Origin: Achatina immaculata
Taxonomy: Eukaryota > Mollusca > Gastropoda > Stylommatophora > Achatinidae
Direction: 5' to 3'
DNA: 64,000 bases
Assembly (NCBI GenBank): GCA_009760885.1
Contig: CM019718.1
Location: forward strand, 30,687,530 to 30,751,529
Shown: piece by piece, positions 12,801 to 22,890 of the stretch
How the letters are laid out: each line of letters begins with the position of its first letter
Numbering within the stretch: the first letter of the stretch is position 1
Position numbers and translations under genes: made by a program
Notes under the pieces: generated by a model
The model's database searches: none
The model's input: the letters and a program-made list of their open reading frames with translations, nothing else
Told to the model about the DNA's origin: nothing

Positions 12801-15800
12801 CTGTGTATCATTTCAGCATTTTGCTAACCCATGATTTTTTTCTATTCTCGCGCAAGTTCTTCCACACATAGAAGTTATTGTTGCACAGAGAAAGTAGTAC
12901 TATTGGATATCTCTCGTAAACGAGATCATTTGTCATTGAAGACTACAAATATAATATGACTAGGTATGGAGAAGAAGTATGTGACAGTCTTCTTCTTCTT
13001 CTTCATTTGCTCTGACATCAGTACCAATCTCTCACTAATGCAGCATTTCATCTCAGGTTTTCAGCGTTGCTGTAGAGCTTCTCCTGTAGAGGCTGGGGTC
13101 TGGCAAGGTCCTTTGTCTGATTGGTTGTGTAGCTAGCAGGTCTGGAGATTGTGGTGTGCTGTCTGTTGCTCTTCGCCATACACACATAGATCTGTTTTTG
13201 TGACTGTGAAGTTGGTGCTGCACAAAAAAATACGAAGGTAGTGTTGATGGTGTCTTGTGCCTTGAGAAACCAGTGAGGATTGAAAATTCTTCAGCATGTG
13301 TATGGAAGGCAAAGCAAAGAAAGATGCATACAGGTGCTGTAATTTTGTGTTAACAAATAAAAACTTGACCATTTTCAATGAACAGGTCTGTAGAACACTG
13401 GAATCATTGGAAAATGAGTCTGAAGTTGGCTGCCAGCAGAGAGGCAGGTTTTGGTATAAAGATGGAAGGTATAGTAACATCTCAGGACCAGGAGAAAGCA
13501 TCAGCTCTTCATGGAAGGATTTGTTTAGGAAAAAAAAAACAGAAAACAAAACAGATTATAAAATACACATTTGAGCATTTGTTCATTGCAGCTGGACCCT
13601 TTTTTTTTTTTTTTTTTGTTAAATCCTGAAAGAAAAATGCCTTTGATGCATACATCAGATGTAGTGTTAGTGAAAATGTTTTCCTTGTTTTGGTGTCACT
13701 AAGAGATCTGTTTTTTTCTTTTCAAATATCTGGATTGATTGGAATATATCAGATTGGAATGGAGCCTCAAATACCAACATGAATATGCATTAAACGGTTG
13801 TGCTGCATAGGTGCTCAGAATGCTGAAAGATTAGGAGAAAAAAAAGGATTTTGAAATGTTCACATACAGAAGAGAAGAAGACAAATAGAAAAAAAATAAT
13901 GAACAATTGAAGAACTGCACAGAAAATATTTTGACTATTAAGAAATACTTATTACTGTGCTAAAACTGTACTGGAAAGGACATAATTGAAGGTTAAGAGC
14001 ATGAGGGTGATAATTATCATATAACATCAAGAGATGGACAGAAAGTAGATTAAAACATTGCAGACTCGTTATCAACTACAGGCAATCTTCCCTGGGGAGA
14101 TATGACATTTTGGTGATGCCAGCATGGGTGGAAAACATCGAGAGAAGAAAACTCTTATCAGGTGCCAACACACTGGCCACATCATCAGATTTTACCTTTT
14201 CTGTACCCTGGTCACTTCCTTTTCCCAGTTTAATCGGTAATGCCTTTGATTTAGTTTTTCAAGAGAACATCTCATCAGATGTGGAGAGTTCATCTCAGAT
14301 AGTGCCTTTCTTAGCCTCATTAAGTGACTCTTTCATTTTGCATTTGTTTTCCGTTGTTGAAGGTCATAACTTGGGCAGAGTGAATTTTAGAGTTGAGTAC
14401 ATCAAACTTTGCTGTCAGACTCCGCAACATTTGCTTGATCTGCTGATCTTTTCTTGATTTCTCCTTTGATAAATGATTTGTTAGACTGACCAGCTTCCTC
14501 CAGCTGTAACATAATATGAGAATATCCAAACATGCAAACTTCCATGCTGAAATGTTCTGGATAAAGCGTACAACACCTATTATTGGTTAAAAAAGTTCTG
14601 TATAATTATATAAATATAATATACAGAGTTATAATAATTGTTATGTAAAAGTTATATATGAGATAAAAACAGTGTGATAAACATGAATAAGAAAAAAATA
14701 TGTCTGGGAACAGTAGTGTAGTTGTAAGTTTTACAGAAATCTCATCTCAGTTCAGACCTGTGCATTTGTGCCTTATTTTTTTTAGAGTTAAATCATATGT
14801 AAGCAATTAATAATTAAATTTACCAAATGTCGTACAATAAAAATATTTATCTACGTAAACATACATGTCCTTATCTGTGAGTTACAGTTTTTATACAAAA
14901 TTCATTGTCTGATATTTGAAAATCTTTGGTTTGTGATTTTTTTAATGCTTACATCACATGAAATATTTTCTATGTTTAACCCCTCCCTATGCAAAATATG
15001 GAAATCTGAAAAAAGATATTTGCTAGATAGAAAAGTCACTCTATATATATATATAGAAAAACATTACATATCTAATATTTTAATGCAGTGTTGGGATTGT
15101 ATAATTTAAATGTAACGCATTAAGAGTTACTTTGTCCATACATTGTTTTGTAAGTCATAAAAACCTGGATGAGTAGTATTCAGGTAAGTAAAATGCTAAT
15201 TTCTCATTCAGTTTAGTAAGTTTATTTTTCTTTAAGTTCTAGATCTTTTTTTTTTTATGTGTGAGGGTATTGTGAATGAAAAGTTGCTGAAACAAACCCC
15301 TGTGTGAAGATGTAATCATCAGTCCCATATCATGTTCATAAGCATATAAGTTAGAGGTGAAAACTCTCACAGTCTGGTCTTGATTGTCATCTTATATTTC
15401 CCATCTATCTTAATGCAGTCATCACCATGTGCCTTTGGATCAGCCTCACTCTCATTCTTCATGTGGATTTAAGTCCATATATATTTTTTTGTTTGTCTTG
15501 GCTATCAGTTCCTTATCGTGTGTAGTAGATATGTAATCTTCCTCTGTTTCCTTTATTTTACCTCACTGTATGATTTCTGTTTCTTATTATCACCTCTCAA
15601 GTTGTTCTCAGTAACCTCAGCACTGTACAATTCTGTGTTTCTTATTATTACCTCTCAAGTTGTTCTCAGTAACCTCGCACTGTACAATTCTGTGTTTCTT
15701 ATTATTACCTCTCAAATTGTTCTCAGTAACCTCAATGCTGTATAATTCTGTGTTTCTTATTATCACCTCTCAAATTGTTCTCAGTAACCTCAATGCTGTA

Positions 15801-18800
15801 TAATTCTGTGTTTCTTATTATCACCTCTCAAATTGTTCTCAGTAATCTCAGCGCTATATAATTCTGTTTCTTATTATCACCTCTCAAATTGTTCTCAGTA
15901 ACCTCAGTTCTGAGATCATCAAAGTCATTTAATATTCTTATTTATTAAGATTTTTAAAAATGTGTCCATTCCATATTGAAGAACTGTCATAATACACCTT
16001 TGATAAAATTTTAGTTTTAATTTTAGATTTTTAATAGGCAAATACATTCTGTGCTATATTAGCCTTCCAAATTCTCTTGTTAATTTCTGCTGATTAGCTG
16101 CCATCTGCTGATATTTTTCTTTTCAACTGTGTAGTTGAATTCTGTGACATTCAAAAATTTCATTTCTGGCTGAATGCAAATAATACTACTTTATGTCTTG
16201 AAGTATTTGCAGATGTTTGACAGCTGCAGATGTGGTTTTATTTTTATTATTATTTTTTTAATACGTGAAAGAGGTGCCAAAAAAAAAGAGAGAAAAGATG
16301 AAAGAAAAAAATGTTTGAAAATGAAAAATGTTTGAAATATAATGAGAAGTTGACAACTGAGGAGCATCTTGGCTGCAAACATGATAAAACATTCATTGAA
16401 TATTTTTTATATTTTGTTGCCACGCTAGACAAATGTGTATGCATCAGCCCGGAGACGTAAAATGCAGCCTTTCGAAGGTTTTCATCGCAAGGCTGTTGTG
16501 GTCTTGCCGACAGATGAAGTGTTCAAAAATCGAGTGAAGGATAGAAAGGATGAAGAAGGAAAGGATATTCCTGAAAGTGCAGTTAACGAAATGAAAGGTA
16601 ATAATATGGAGATCGACGGAGCTTAAACAACGCTTGGTTCAAAAATCTGTCGCAAGTATTTGTGTTTGAAAGGAAAAAAAAAAAAAGCAAACAAGGCAGA
16701 TACCTGAAGAATAGACAGAAAAAATTGTTTTGTGGAATATAAATGTAATGCACGGTGGAAAAAATATTCTGAAATAGTATGTGAAGGGGCATATCACTTT
16801 CTTTTTTTTCTTTTAAATCTTGCCACACTTCGTCTTCATGATTTACTGCTATCTTGTCCTTGGTCTTCATGATTTACTGCCATCTTGTCCTTGGTTTCAT
16901 GTTTATCACCCCTTTTCATGTAATCATTTATTTACAGTCTCAGTAATGTCATGTTCTTTTTTTAAATAGCTTCATCTACTCACCTCTCATATAAATATAT
17001 ATATATATTTTTCATGAACATTCCCAATGAGTTATTTGAAATGTTATTACTCCAGGTAGCATAAATCTGTATACTTTGTATTGAGAAGCAAGTTTATATG
17101 TTTTGAATGATAAGATTATGTATAATATGTTATCTGTTGCAATAGATATAAAATTATTTACATAATAATCCAGTTTTGTCTCTTTAACATATTTAACATT
17201 GACAGCATAAAAATGATGTCCAGAAAAGTACGCTAGTACATTTTACTCACAGTCACCAAAAAAAAAACTTTGTAGAACACTCTGTGTTGTATAGGAACAT
17301 GCTTAATTGCAGAAAGAGAAAAGAAAAAGTTTAAATCATAGAAGTAAATATTGAGAATAAGAAAACAAAATCTGAATGTAATATTGGTAAAGAGTGACTA
17401 GAAGTTTGAGTTTTTGTATGTAAACATTGTTAAGTTTCGAATGCTGATGCTGTCTTTGTTTCTCTCTCAGCCAACTTCACTCTGCCAGAAGTAGGCGAGT
17501 GCTATGAGTCAGTTGAGTACACGGAGAAGGATCTTACCAAGGAAGATCGTGAGAAACTGATTGAAAAATACCGCAAGGAAGGTTCTGATGCTCTTCCCCC
17601 ACCAGAAAAACGTTACAGAAGGGAAAGTAAGCACACATTAAGCTTGATCAGTGTTCAGATTTTAGATTATGCTGATGTAGCCACGGTGAACAACTACAAG
17701 AACTAAAAAAAAAAAAACCACCACCACCATTCTTTTTCATGCAAGAGACGGGAGTGCAGACATAGACAGTAAATGTGTTCAGATAAGAAGAAGACTTATA
17801 TCTAAGAAGAAGAAGATATTTTATCTAAAAGTTTAGAAAACTGGAGGAAAACAAAGAGAAAGAAATATTCTGCTACCTAAAACTATGAGAAAAGTATACA
17901 AAACTTGTCAATCCAGTCATTGAAAAAGTGTAAATGAAAACTTGAGGCATTTATAAAATGATGCACATAGATATTTAAGGAGGTGGAAAGCTGAAGAAAG
18001 AACATGTTACAGGTCCATCCAGGCTTGTTCTTATTCTTGTGAGGAAGCAGAATAGCATCTGGATTGTCTCCAGTTTCCTCTGATAAACAAGTGAATAATG
18101 CAATAAGTGGTCAGTACTCAGGAAGTTTAAGGGTTCATGGGCACCCTTGGGCAAGTCTTCTTAAAGAATGAAACTGCCCTACACACTAAAATTCCCACAG
18201 AAATATCTTAATAGATTCACACATACTTAGAGGAGTCTAGTGACCAAAGTAAACTCACCTCAAACCAGTTCAGCTAGGAGAAACTGTCCTCCTTTTAGTT
18301 GGGTAAGGTAAACTTAATGCTGTTATGCCATAAAGGTGTCTAGGAGATGATGGTGTTAATGCCCATATTTTTTATGTTGGCACAGAAAAGAGTACCGTGT
18401 CATGCCTGGCAGTATTTCCTTCCCCACCTTCAGAAGCTGCTACTCATTTCTGTATGAATCAGTGACTTGGGTACCTGTGGCTTGATTCGAACTGCTGATC
18501 TTCACCATGAGAGAATAGTGTACTAACAACTTACTCTTTCTAGTTGGCAACCTTGGATTCCTTTTTTTTTCCTTACCTCCTGTGTATCAGATGTTATGAT
18601 AGCATGACATGCCAACATTGTAAATAAGTTTAATGTTCCTTACTTTCAGGCAGGGATTACAGATCAGATCGGAGACCTTCCTACCGTGACAGTTACGAAA
18701 GACCACCCCGTCGCAGCAGCCGTGGGAGATTCAGGAGCAGGTTCAGCTCTTGGAGACCATACAGCGAGCGCAGAGGTCAGTTTATGCTCATTTTTGTACA

Positions 18801-21740
18801 TTTGTTTTCACTTTATTCCAAGGTTGAGCTAAAAGTTTTGCTTCCATTTCAGTTAAAGAGTGATGGTAAATAAATGAAAAAAGAAATGGAACTGCAACCC
18901 TGGCTTTTACTTGTAAAGTTACATAATTAATTTTTGATACAGTTGCCTCAAACTAAATACATTTCAGCAGCGGATCTTTTGTTGCAAAGTCTGTAATTGA
19001 GAAAGTCAGAATGTTGTTTCAGCAGTTCGTCAGTTGACAGTTTTTCTTGCTTCTGCATCTCCCAGCGTCTCGGTAATGGTCACATGATTACAGTGATCTC
19101 ATAACTATTAGCAATCTTGGATAGCAGCAAACTTTTCAACAATGACACTTTGTTTAGCCACACTTCTTAACAGGACACATTTTTGACCAACGCTGAGCAG
19201 AAGCTGTGATGTGCCTCATAATCGTGGTTTTTATAGTCATTGTGAAAGTAGTGCAGCAACTGTGGACCCATTTTTTTCTTCTGTTCTAATATTTTAAAAA
19301 TGTTGATTATCTGTATAATGTACTAAAGATTTATATTAAGTTCACTTCTGTTGTAGAAGTACATAATAAATTGTTATTGGTCCTTCATTTTTATTTATTT
19401 AAATTTTCAGGTCGAGGAGGCTACAGAGGTGGCTACAGAGGTGGCTACAGGGATAATTATCGAGATAGTTTTAGAGAAGATCGGTGGCGAGATGACAGAC
19501 GAGAAAGCTACAGCTACAAGGTACTTGTTATGTAACGTGATATGTTGGTAGGTTGAAATGTAAAAGTGTCAAAATGATTCTTTATATATGAAATTGAATT
19601 ACATGTCAGTGTGGGTGTCCTAGTTCTCTGTGTACGTCTTCAGTTGACCAGATTCCATCTAGATTCTGTGATATAATGAATGTTTAGGTCAATTCCTCTT
19701 CTTTTTCTTGGCATGACTTGGGATCACATGGAGTTTTTATATTTATTGAAATAAATTTTATTTTAGTTTGTTTCAATTCAGAGAATGTATAGTGCCTGCA
19801 GGAAATCCTGTATACAATAGACAGAGTACCTGGTGGTCATAGGAAGAGCCCTGGCAAAAACTAATGGACCACACCTCACTATGGGCCATAGAGACTTAGC
19901 TTGGTTCTGGTGGTCTACAGATGAGAGAGACAGGATGTAAGAACTAATGACTCAACCCACATCATTCACAACAAGAAGAAAAATGAGGATTTCATGTGTT
20001 ATCCCAAGACCCAAGTTTTGAAGTATTTCTTGTCCATTTTTTTTTTCTTGGACACATCTTGATATATATTGTTGTGCCTTGCATGTACAGAACGTACTTG
20101 ATTGCTACCTGTAGAAAAAATTTCCGTGGGGCCTTTGTTATAATATGCTTTTCCATTGTTCTGAAATTCCTTATTTCAGCTGGTATTCAGTGACTTTTGA
20201 ATCTTGATGTCATGATCTTCGTCTTCTTCGTTCGCATTTGTTTGTCTATATCTGCAGTCCTGTCTCTTGGACAAATTTCACTGTTTTTTTGTAATTCATG
20301 TATAGAACCATAGAGCTTATCTTCTTTAGTGGTTTCACTGGGCCAGTAATTATTTCTCAGTGTTTCATAGTTGGTGCAGTTTTGGAGGATATGTTCCACA
20401 GTTTGGGGCACTTGGGCACATGTACATAGATTAGTAGTACCAACCTTAAACTTTGTATACATACGACTTCGGAGTTGGCTGTGTCCTGTTCGGTGATGTC
20501 ATGATAATTCACATGATAGCAACAAATAAAATAGTCTGTTGTAAATATCTTTGATAATTCCAATGATAGATCTAAGTTGTAAAAGGCAGTGTCTGATAGA
20601 TCTCTCATTAATGAACTCTGCTGGTTTACTGACATAAATCATGTTCCTAGTTTAATAATGTTTAAATAACTTGTGATATGAGCATTAGTCATTCTCTCTT
20701 GCATCAGAGAGGACGAGGTGGATACAGAGGCTGGAACTCTGGCAGCAGCTGGGACACTGATGATTGGGGTGGCCGAGGATACAGCAGTCGGTCTAAAGTA
20801 AGTGTGAATAGTCAGGATCAGAGCTTGTTACAACTTTTATTCCAGTGTCTACACAAAGAACACAAATAAATGTTTCTATCAGTATATATTTACACCCACA
20901 AGATACTCATGTTCCAGTTGATGATTGGCAATCATGAATCTATATTTTCTGTGTTGTCAGATTAGATAATATTTATGAAGCGTGTTGTTAAACAGCTCTT
21001 TCTTTTACTTTTCTGGCAGTTGTCAAGTTCTCAGAGAGTTTGTCTTTTTCTTTAAGTTTTCTTCTGAAGAAATATTGTTTGCAGGCCCTGCTGCATCATT
21101 CTGCAGTTGATCCAGCCATAGAAGTTGGTATGTGACAAGAAAACTTGCTTCTGAAAATGGAAAATCCTGCAGGACGAGATACACTGGTTTACATTTGATC
21201 TGTAGTTGTTTTTGTTATCATTCTATCTTCCTGGAATGGCAGACTTGATATTCTTTGCAGATGTTGAAACACAAGCATTATTTCCAAATGGGGGTGGGTT
21301 TTTATGTATAGCATGAAGACTCTTAGGAAACCAAACTTTTTTACAGACTCTAGCATCAGGGGTTCCACATCAAGTCTTGCCCCATTACCAGGGTGAGCAC
21401 TGAGATGTAGGACAGGGTCTTGACTAGCTCTAGTTTACACTAGTAGCCATTTAGGCTTTCACATGTTACACTTGGTGAGTGAGAGAAAAATAAGATATCA
21501 AGAGATGCTTGGTCATGTGCTTATACCTAAGAGCTCAGCAGATGTATGGGAAAAAAAAAGCCAAGTTTATGATTTGTATTTGTTCTTACAATACTTTTAT
21601 TTTTCTGTTTTCATCATAAACAGTGGAGCAACTATGATCAAGGCTGGGGAGGATATGAAGATGATTATGATGATGGCTGGGATGGTTACGAGGAGGATGA
21701 TTATTATGAAGTTGGCTGGAACAGCTATGGCCACAAGTAA
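3725..21740 (+). CDS. HNRNPUL: hnRNP U / hnRNP U-like protein, C-terminal part (8 exons)
   Basis: Joined exons 3725-3847, 6127-6255, 16429-16597, 17471-17626, 18650-18775, 19411-19520, 20708-20797 and 21624-21740 encode about 339 residues and a stop. All introns are GT-AG and phases match at every junction. Order: Walker A GLPGAGKT in a P-loop kinase-like domain; a block with [17 protein letters not shown]; a block with [17 protein letters not shown] and NFTLPEVGE; then an Arg/Ser-rich region, RGG/YRGG repeats and a Tyr/Asp/Gly-rich end. This order is diagnostic of the hnRNP U family, whose members are nuclear RNA-binding proteins acting in transcription, splicing and chromatin organisation. 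The family's N-terminal SAP and SPRY domains are absent and presumably lie upstream of the window. Intron 2 is ~10.2 kb and full of transposons. Assignment to U, UL1 or UL2 is not resolved. Confidence 0.93.
3932..4445 (-). mobile_element. RTE-like LINE family A, copy a (3' fragment)
   Basis: The left end (ATATCTTACATCCTTCCC..) matches the 3' terminus shared by the copies at 27831, 29592, 34783 and 60764. The minus strand still reads [18 protein letters not shown] and [15 protein letters not shown], which lie downstream of the RT domain. It is 5'-truncated where the mariner begins (about 4445). Non-functional remnant inside intron 1 of the window. Confidence 0.8.
4446..5732 (+). mobile_element. 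Mariner-like transposon with decayed transposase
   Basis: Transposase pieces lie in order: an N-terminal helix-turn-helix region ([30 protein letters not shown], about 4640-4980), a central part ([29 protein letters not shown], about 5000-5329), then FHDNARPH and [10 protein letters not shown] (about 5360-5470). The D..D(34)D catalytic pattern of mariner is recognisable. At least three frameshifts or stops separate the pieces (near 4625, 4978 and 5329), and more follow after 5470. The left end TGAGGTGTGTTCAGAAAAT partly matches the inverted right end near 5715-5732, so the terminal repeats are eroded. Inactive. Confidence 0.85.
5733..6126. other. Intronic spacer between mariner and exon 2
   Basis: AT-rich with an A-run at 5732 and a T-run near 6031-6041. 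It ends in the pyrimidine-rich acceptor TTTCTTTCCAG. No gene seen. Confidence 0.6.
6127..6255 (+). CDS. HNRNPUL: hnRNPU-like exon 2 of window
   Basis: Acceptor TTCCAG to 6126, donor GTAAGA from 6256; 43 codons, phase 0/0. Contains [18 protein letters not shown] and [12 protein letters not shown], a conserved block after the P-loop in hnRNP U proteins. Confidence 0.93.
6256..7119. other. Intron sequence, nothing recognised
   Basis: AT-rich start of the ~10.2-kb intron. No transposase, RT or RNA gene motif was seen. Short open frames on the minus strand (6468-6955) have no recognisable motif. Confidence 0.5.
7120..8070. repeat. 35-bp minisatellite, interrupted at 7627-7749
   Basis: Repeats of GATCATCTCAGTTACAGAAA followed by TTAATGTGGACATTG. 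Spacing from 7261 to 7296 is exactly 35 bp. Two alternating sub-variants (GATCATCTCA / GTTCATATCA) suggest a 70-bp higher-order unit around 7420-7610. Divergence rises toward both edges. Confidence 0.9.
7627..7749 (+). mobile_element. 123-bp 3' tail of the I/Jockey-like LINE
   Basis: Nearly identical to 10540-10665, the extreme 3' end of the LINE at 8682-10670, including its stop codon and GCGAACGAAGAAGAAG tail. The 12-bp duplication ATCTCAGTTACA at 7615-7626 and 7750-7761 was made from one minisatellite unit. This is a severely 5'-truncated retrotransposition event. Confidence 0.9.
8071..8284. other. Intron spacer before second mariner
   Basis: Decayed minisatellite edge and unassigned AT-rich sequence. 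No gene seen. Confidence 0.5.
8285..11174 (-). mobile_element. Mariner-like transposon split by a LINE
   Basis: Terminal inverted repeats of about 30 bp (left GTGGTGTATCTGAAAAGTTT; right read in reverse GAGGCGTGTCTAAAAAGTTC, both continuing GGTGAATGG) are flanked by TA at 8283-8284 and 11175-11176. Minus-strand transposase traces include [13 protein letters not shown] with [12 protein letters not shown] (right of the LINE) and [12 protein letters not shown] (left of it). Removing the LINE and one target duplication leaves ~888 bp, shorter than the ~1.3 kb usual for mariner, so it is internally deleted and inactive. Confidence 0.85.
8682..10670 (+). mobile_element. I/Jockey-like LINE with RT and RNase H, 5'-truncated
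   Basis: A single open frame runs from 8684 to the TAG at 10628-10630, about 648 residues. This is the longest non-simple open frame in the window. Reverse transcriptase motifs: WIDLKKAFD (motif A), [14 protein letters not shown] (motif B) and YADD at ~8981. RNase H follows from ~9878 with [20 protein letters not shown] and [18 protein letters not shown], so all four catalytic acidic residues appear present. A C-x-C...HxxxxC zinc-knuckle-like pattern lies near the C terminus. The end is GCGAAC(GAA)n. The duplication ATAGCAACCATTT (8669-8681; 10671-10683) flanks it. The 5' part, including endonuclease and the start of RT, is missing, so it cannot move itself. The uninterrupted frame implies a fairly recent insertion. 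Confidence 0.93.
11177..12010 (-). mobile_element. Decayed I/Jockey-like LINE fragment, distinct from 8682-10670
   Basis: Reverse-strand translation in shifting frames gives LPQGSALS (RT motif B-like), [17 protein letters not shown] and [20 protein letters not shown]. The last two resemble [17 protein letters not shown] and [13 protein letters not shown] of the intact LINE. Many stops and frameshifts indicate an old copy. The mariner at 8285-11174 abuts its 3' side, perhaps having inserted there. Confidence 0.65.
12011..12990. other. Intron sequence, nothing recognised
   Basis: AT-rich DNA without motifs I can assign. Short open frames at 12424-12871 look random. Confidence 0.5.
12991..13140 (-). 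mobile_element. Small retro-insert with (GAA)n tail (minus strand)
   Basis: Read on the minus strand, the segment ends GCAAATGAAGAAGAAGAAG at about 12991-13012, closely like the GCGAA(T/C)GAAGAAG end of the composite retroposon and the LINE. Its 5' limit and any target duplication are uncertain. Confidence 0.4.
13141..15574. other. Intron sequence, AT-rich, nothing firm
   Basis: Contains T-runs (13601-13618) and a short (TA)n near 15042-15053. A minus-strand frame at 14320-14529 reads like a coiled coil ([20 protein letters not shown]) but has no support as a gene. Confidence 0.5.
15575..15915. repeat. 58-bp minisatellite
   Basis: Five to six units of TTCTTATTATCACCTCTCAA followed by ATTGTTCTCAGTAACCTCAATGC... 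Spacing between successive TCTCAGTAAC at 15721 and 15779 is 58 bp. Lies in the large intron of the hnRNPU-like gene. Confidence 0.85.
15916..16428. other. End of the large intron
   Basis: AT-rich, with a weak non-canonical-looking pyrimidine tract and acceptor GCTAG at 16424-16428. No other feature. Confidence 0.5.
16429..16597 (+). CDS. HNRNPUL: hnRNPU-like exon 3 of window
   Basis: Starts ACA AAT GTG (TNV), continuing the DQ|TNV junction typical of the family. Contains [28 protein letters not shown] and ESAVNEMK. Ends with one base of the next codon before GTAATA at 16598. Reading through the donor would reach a stop at 16624-16626, so the splice is needed. Confidence 0.93.
17471..17626 (+). 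CDS. HNRNPUL: hnRNPU-like exon 4 of window
   Basis: Acceptor CTCTCAG to 17470; donor GTAAGC from 17627. Completes the split codon to give [19 protein letters not shown], then a charged helix [18 protein letters not shown] and [11 protein letters not shown]. Phase 1 at each end. Confidence 0.93.
17690..17805 (+). mobile_element. Decayed 3' end of the I/Jockey-like LINE
   Basis: CAAGAGACGGGAGTGCAGAC followed by ATAGACAG and an AAGAAGAAG tail aligns by eye with the LINE terminus at 10608-10660 (CAAGAGACAGGACTGCAGAT). A poly-A and CCA run at 17706-17730 interrupts it. Intronic. Limits approximate. Confidence 0.55.
18005..18545 (-). mobile_element. Probable tRNA-derived SINE (minus strand)
   Basis: On the minus strand a pol III B-box-like AGTTCGAATC lies at about 18484-18493. 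It is preceded by a tRNA-like stretch (GTAAGTTGTTAGTACACTA) and followed by AATGAGTAGCAGCTTCTGAA, which loosely parallels the body of the element at 50207. Diverged; boundaries uncertain. Confidence 0.4.
18650..18775 (+). CDS. HNRNPUL: hnRNPU-like exon 5: Arg/Ser-rich segment
   Basis: Acceptor TTTCAG, donor GTCAGT. Encodes [18 protein letters not shown] then [16 protein letters not shown]. Basic, low-complexity RNA-binding type sequence at the start of the C-terminal tail. Confidence 0.9.
19411..19520 (+). CDS. HNRNPUL: hnRNPU-like exon 6: YRGG repeats
   Basis: Acceptor TTTTCAG to 19410, donor GTACTT from 19521. Encodes [19 protein letters not shown] and [18 protein letters not shown] motifs are known targets of arginine methylation and bind RNA. 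Confidence 0.92.
19521..20216. other. Intron with uncharacterised possible insert
   Basis: The stretch 19790-19985 ends in ACAACAAGAAGAAAAATG and may be another retro-insert, but I cannot identify it. The remainder is AT-rich intron. Confidence 0.4.
20217..20493 (-). mobile_element. 5'-truncated I/Jockey-like LINE copy (277 bp)
   Basis: Minus strand encodes [16 protein letters not shown] and [13 protein letters not shown], nearly the same as the C terminus of the LINE at 8682-10670, with the same GCGAACGAAGAAG end. Target duplication TGATGTCATGAT at 20205-20216 and 20494-20505. Inserted in antisense within the intron between exons 6 and 7 of the hnRNPU-like gene. Confidence 0.92.
20708..20797 (+). 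CDS. HNRNPUL: hnRNPU-like exon 7: RGG/W-rich
   Basis: Acceptor ending CATCAG at 20707, strong donor GTAAGT at 20798. Thirty codons: [29 protein letters not shown]. Phase 0/0. Confidence 0.9.
21330..21440. mobile_element. Possible SINE 3' fragment
   Basis: Contains TCTTGCCCCATTACCAGGGT and GGACAGGGTCTTGAC, loosely like 50505-50595 (AGCCAGGCAAGA, GGAACAGGGTCTTG). Weak evidence; intronic. Confidence 0.3.
21624..21740 (+). CDS. HNRNPUL: hnRNPU-like terminal exon 8
   Basis: Acceptor AAACAG to 21623; 38 codons and TAA at 21738-21740. Encodes [18 protein letters not shown], then [14 protein letters not shown], an acidic Tyr/Trp/Gly-rich tail. Low complexity typical of hnRNP C termini. Confidence 0.9.
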   Translation, partial: WSNYDQGWGGYEDDYDDGWDGYEEDDYYEVGWNSYGHK

Positions 21741-22462
21741 ACTACAGCATCCTCTACTAGACAGAGCTATGATTAAACTACAATGCCCTGTACTAGACAG
21801 AAAAGCCTAGGCCATGTGCAAAATTGGCATGTTAAGTTCTCTAATTTTTATAATGTTGCTGTATTTTCCTTTGGCACTGTTTTCATGTATGGCCCATTTT
21901 ATAGATCTGTGTGTCTGTTATGCTGTCATTCATACATAGTGCTGATGTGTCAGAAATGTTTGTTTGTTTTCTTCATCATTAGATGTACCTGGTTAATGCC
22001 AGAGAGGGGACATGTTTGTCAGTTTTTGTTTTCTTCATGAACCTTGTTGCCTGGAGCTGGACAGGCACTGTATTTGTTTCCTATTGGCACTGTCACTGTT
22101 TGTGAGTTTTAACCATTTTGCGGCCACTCCCAAAATATTTGAAAACCTGGGACACCATCTTTCCATGTCGATGTTAGTTGGAATATGTTAACATTATTGT
22201 TGAACACAGAAGGCACAGGAAGTGGTGATAATGAAGGTCTAAAATTTGCCTTCATATCACTTTTTATTTTTTTTTTGTTAACTCCATCTTGAAAGAGTTA
22301 TTTTTTTTGCAGTGGTTTTGAAATTTGATTTTTTAACATTTTTATACATGGTGAAGGGGGAATATGGAATGTCTCATAATATTTGTTCATTTCATGTTAT
22401 AATTACAGATGGCATGCCATATCTTACTGATAATCTGATACTATTTCATTGGTTTTAATAAA
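21741..22462 (+). other. 3' UTR of the hnRNPU-like gene with poly(A) signal
   Basis: No open frame of note after the stop. The first canonical AATAAA is at 22457-22462, a likely cleavage signal. Another AATAAA at 23407-23412 would give a longer UTR that reads through the mariner fragment at 22485-22890. Confidence 0.6.
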
Positions 22463-22484
22463 TTCCTGTAAATGGGGAATGTTG

Positions 22485-22890
22485 ATAAATTTTACAAGGG
22501 TGATCCAGATGAAAACCTTAAAACCCCAATAGATGTTCTAACTGCTGTCCCAGCATCATGCAGGTTGATAACATTGTTGCTGATAATGTACAAGATCAAG
22601 GAATGTCTTGCAGGTGGCAGCACAGTGCCAATGAACTGTGTAGTGTCATCATAGCAGAGTAAAGATGACAACATCTTTGGAAACATGCATGAAATTAGAA
22701 ATTCAACCTGTTGTCCATTTTTTAAATTTAAAAACCAGAATAGATGTAGTGAGCCATGATGAATATTCAGAGCTGCAGCCGTTTCATTAACTATCGCTTG
22801 ATGATTTTCCGTCACAGTGTGTCCAGCTTTTGCAAATGACTCTGGTTTTACTGCTTGGTGTGCCTGACCTGAACAAAGGAGAGTCAGATG
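22485..22890 (-). mobile_element. Mariner-type transposase N-terminal fragment
   Basis: Minus strand reads TVTENHQAIVNETAAALNI followed by HHGSLH, the helix-turn-helix pattern near the N terminus of mariner-like transposases. The left edge AAGGGTGATCCAGATGAAAA may be a terminal repeat. Decayed, lying just after the proposed poly(A) site. Confidence 0.5.

Noticed and set aside
14320..14529. Coiled-coil protein fragment on the minus strand
   Set aside because: Short, without splice signals or recognisable homology; could be chance in AT-rich intron DNA.
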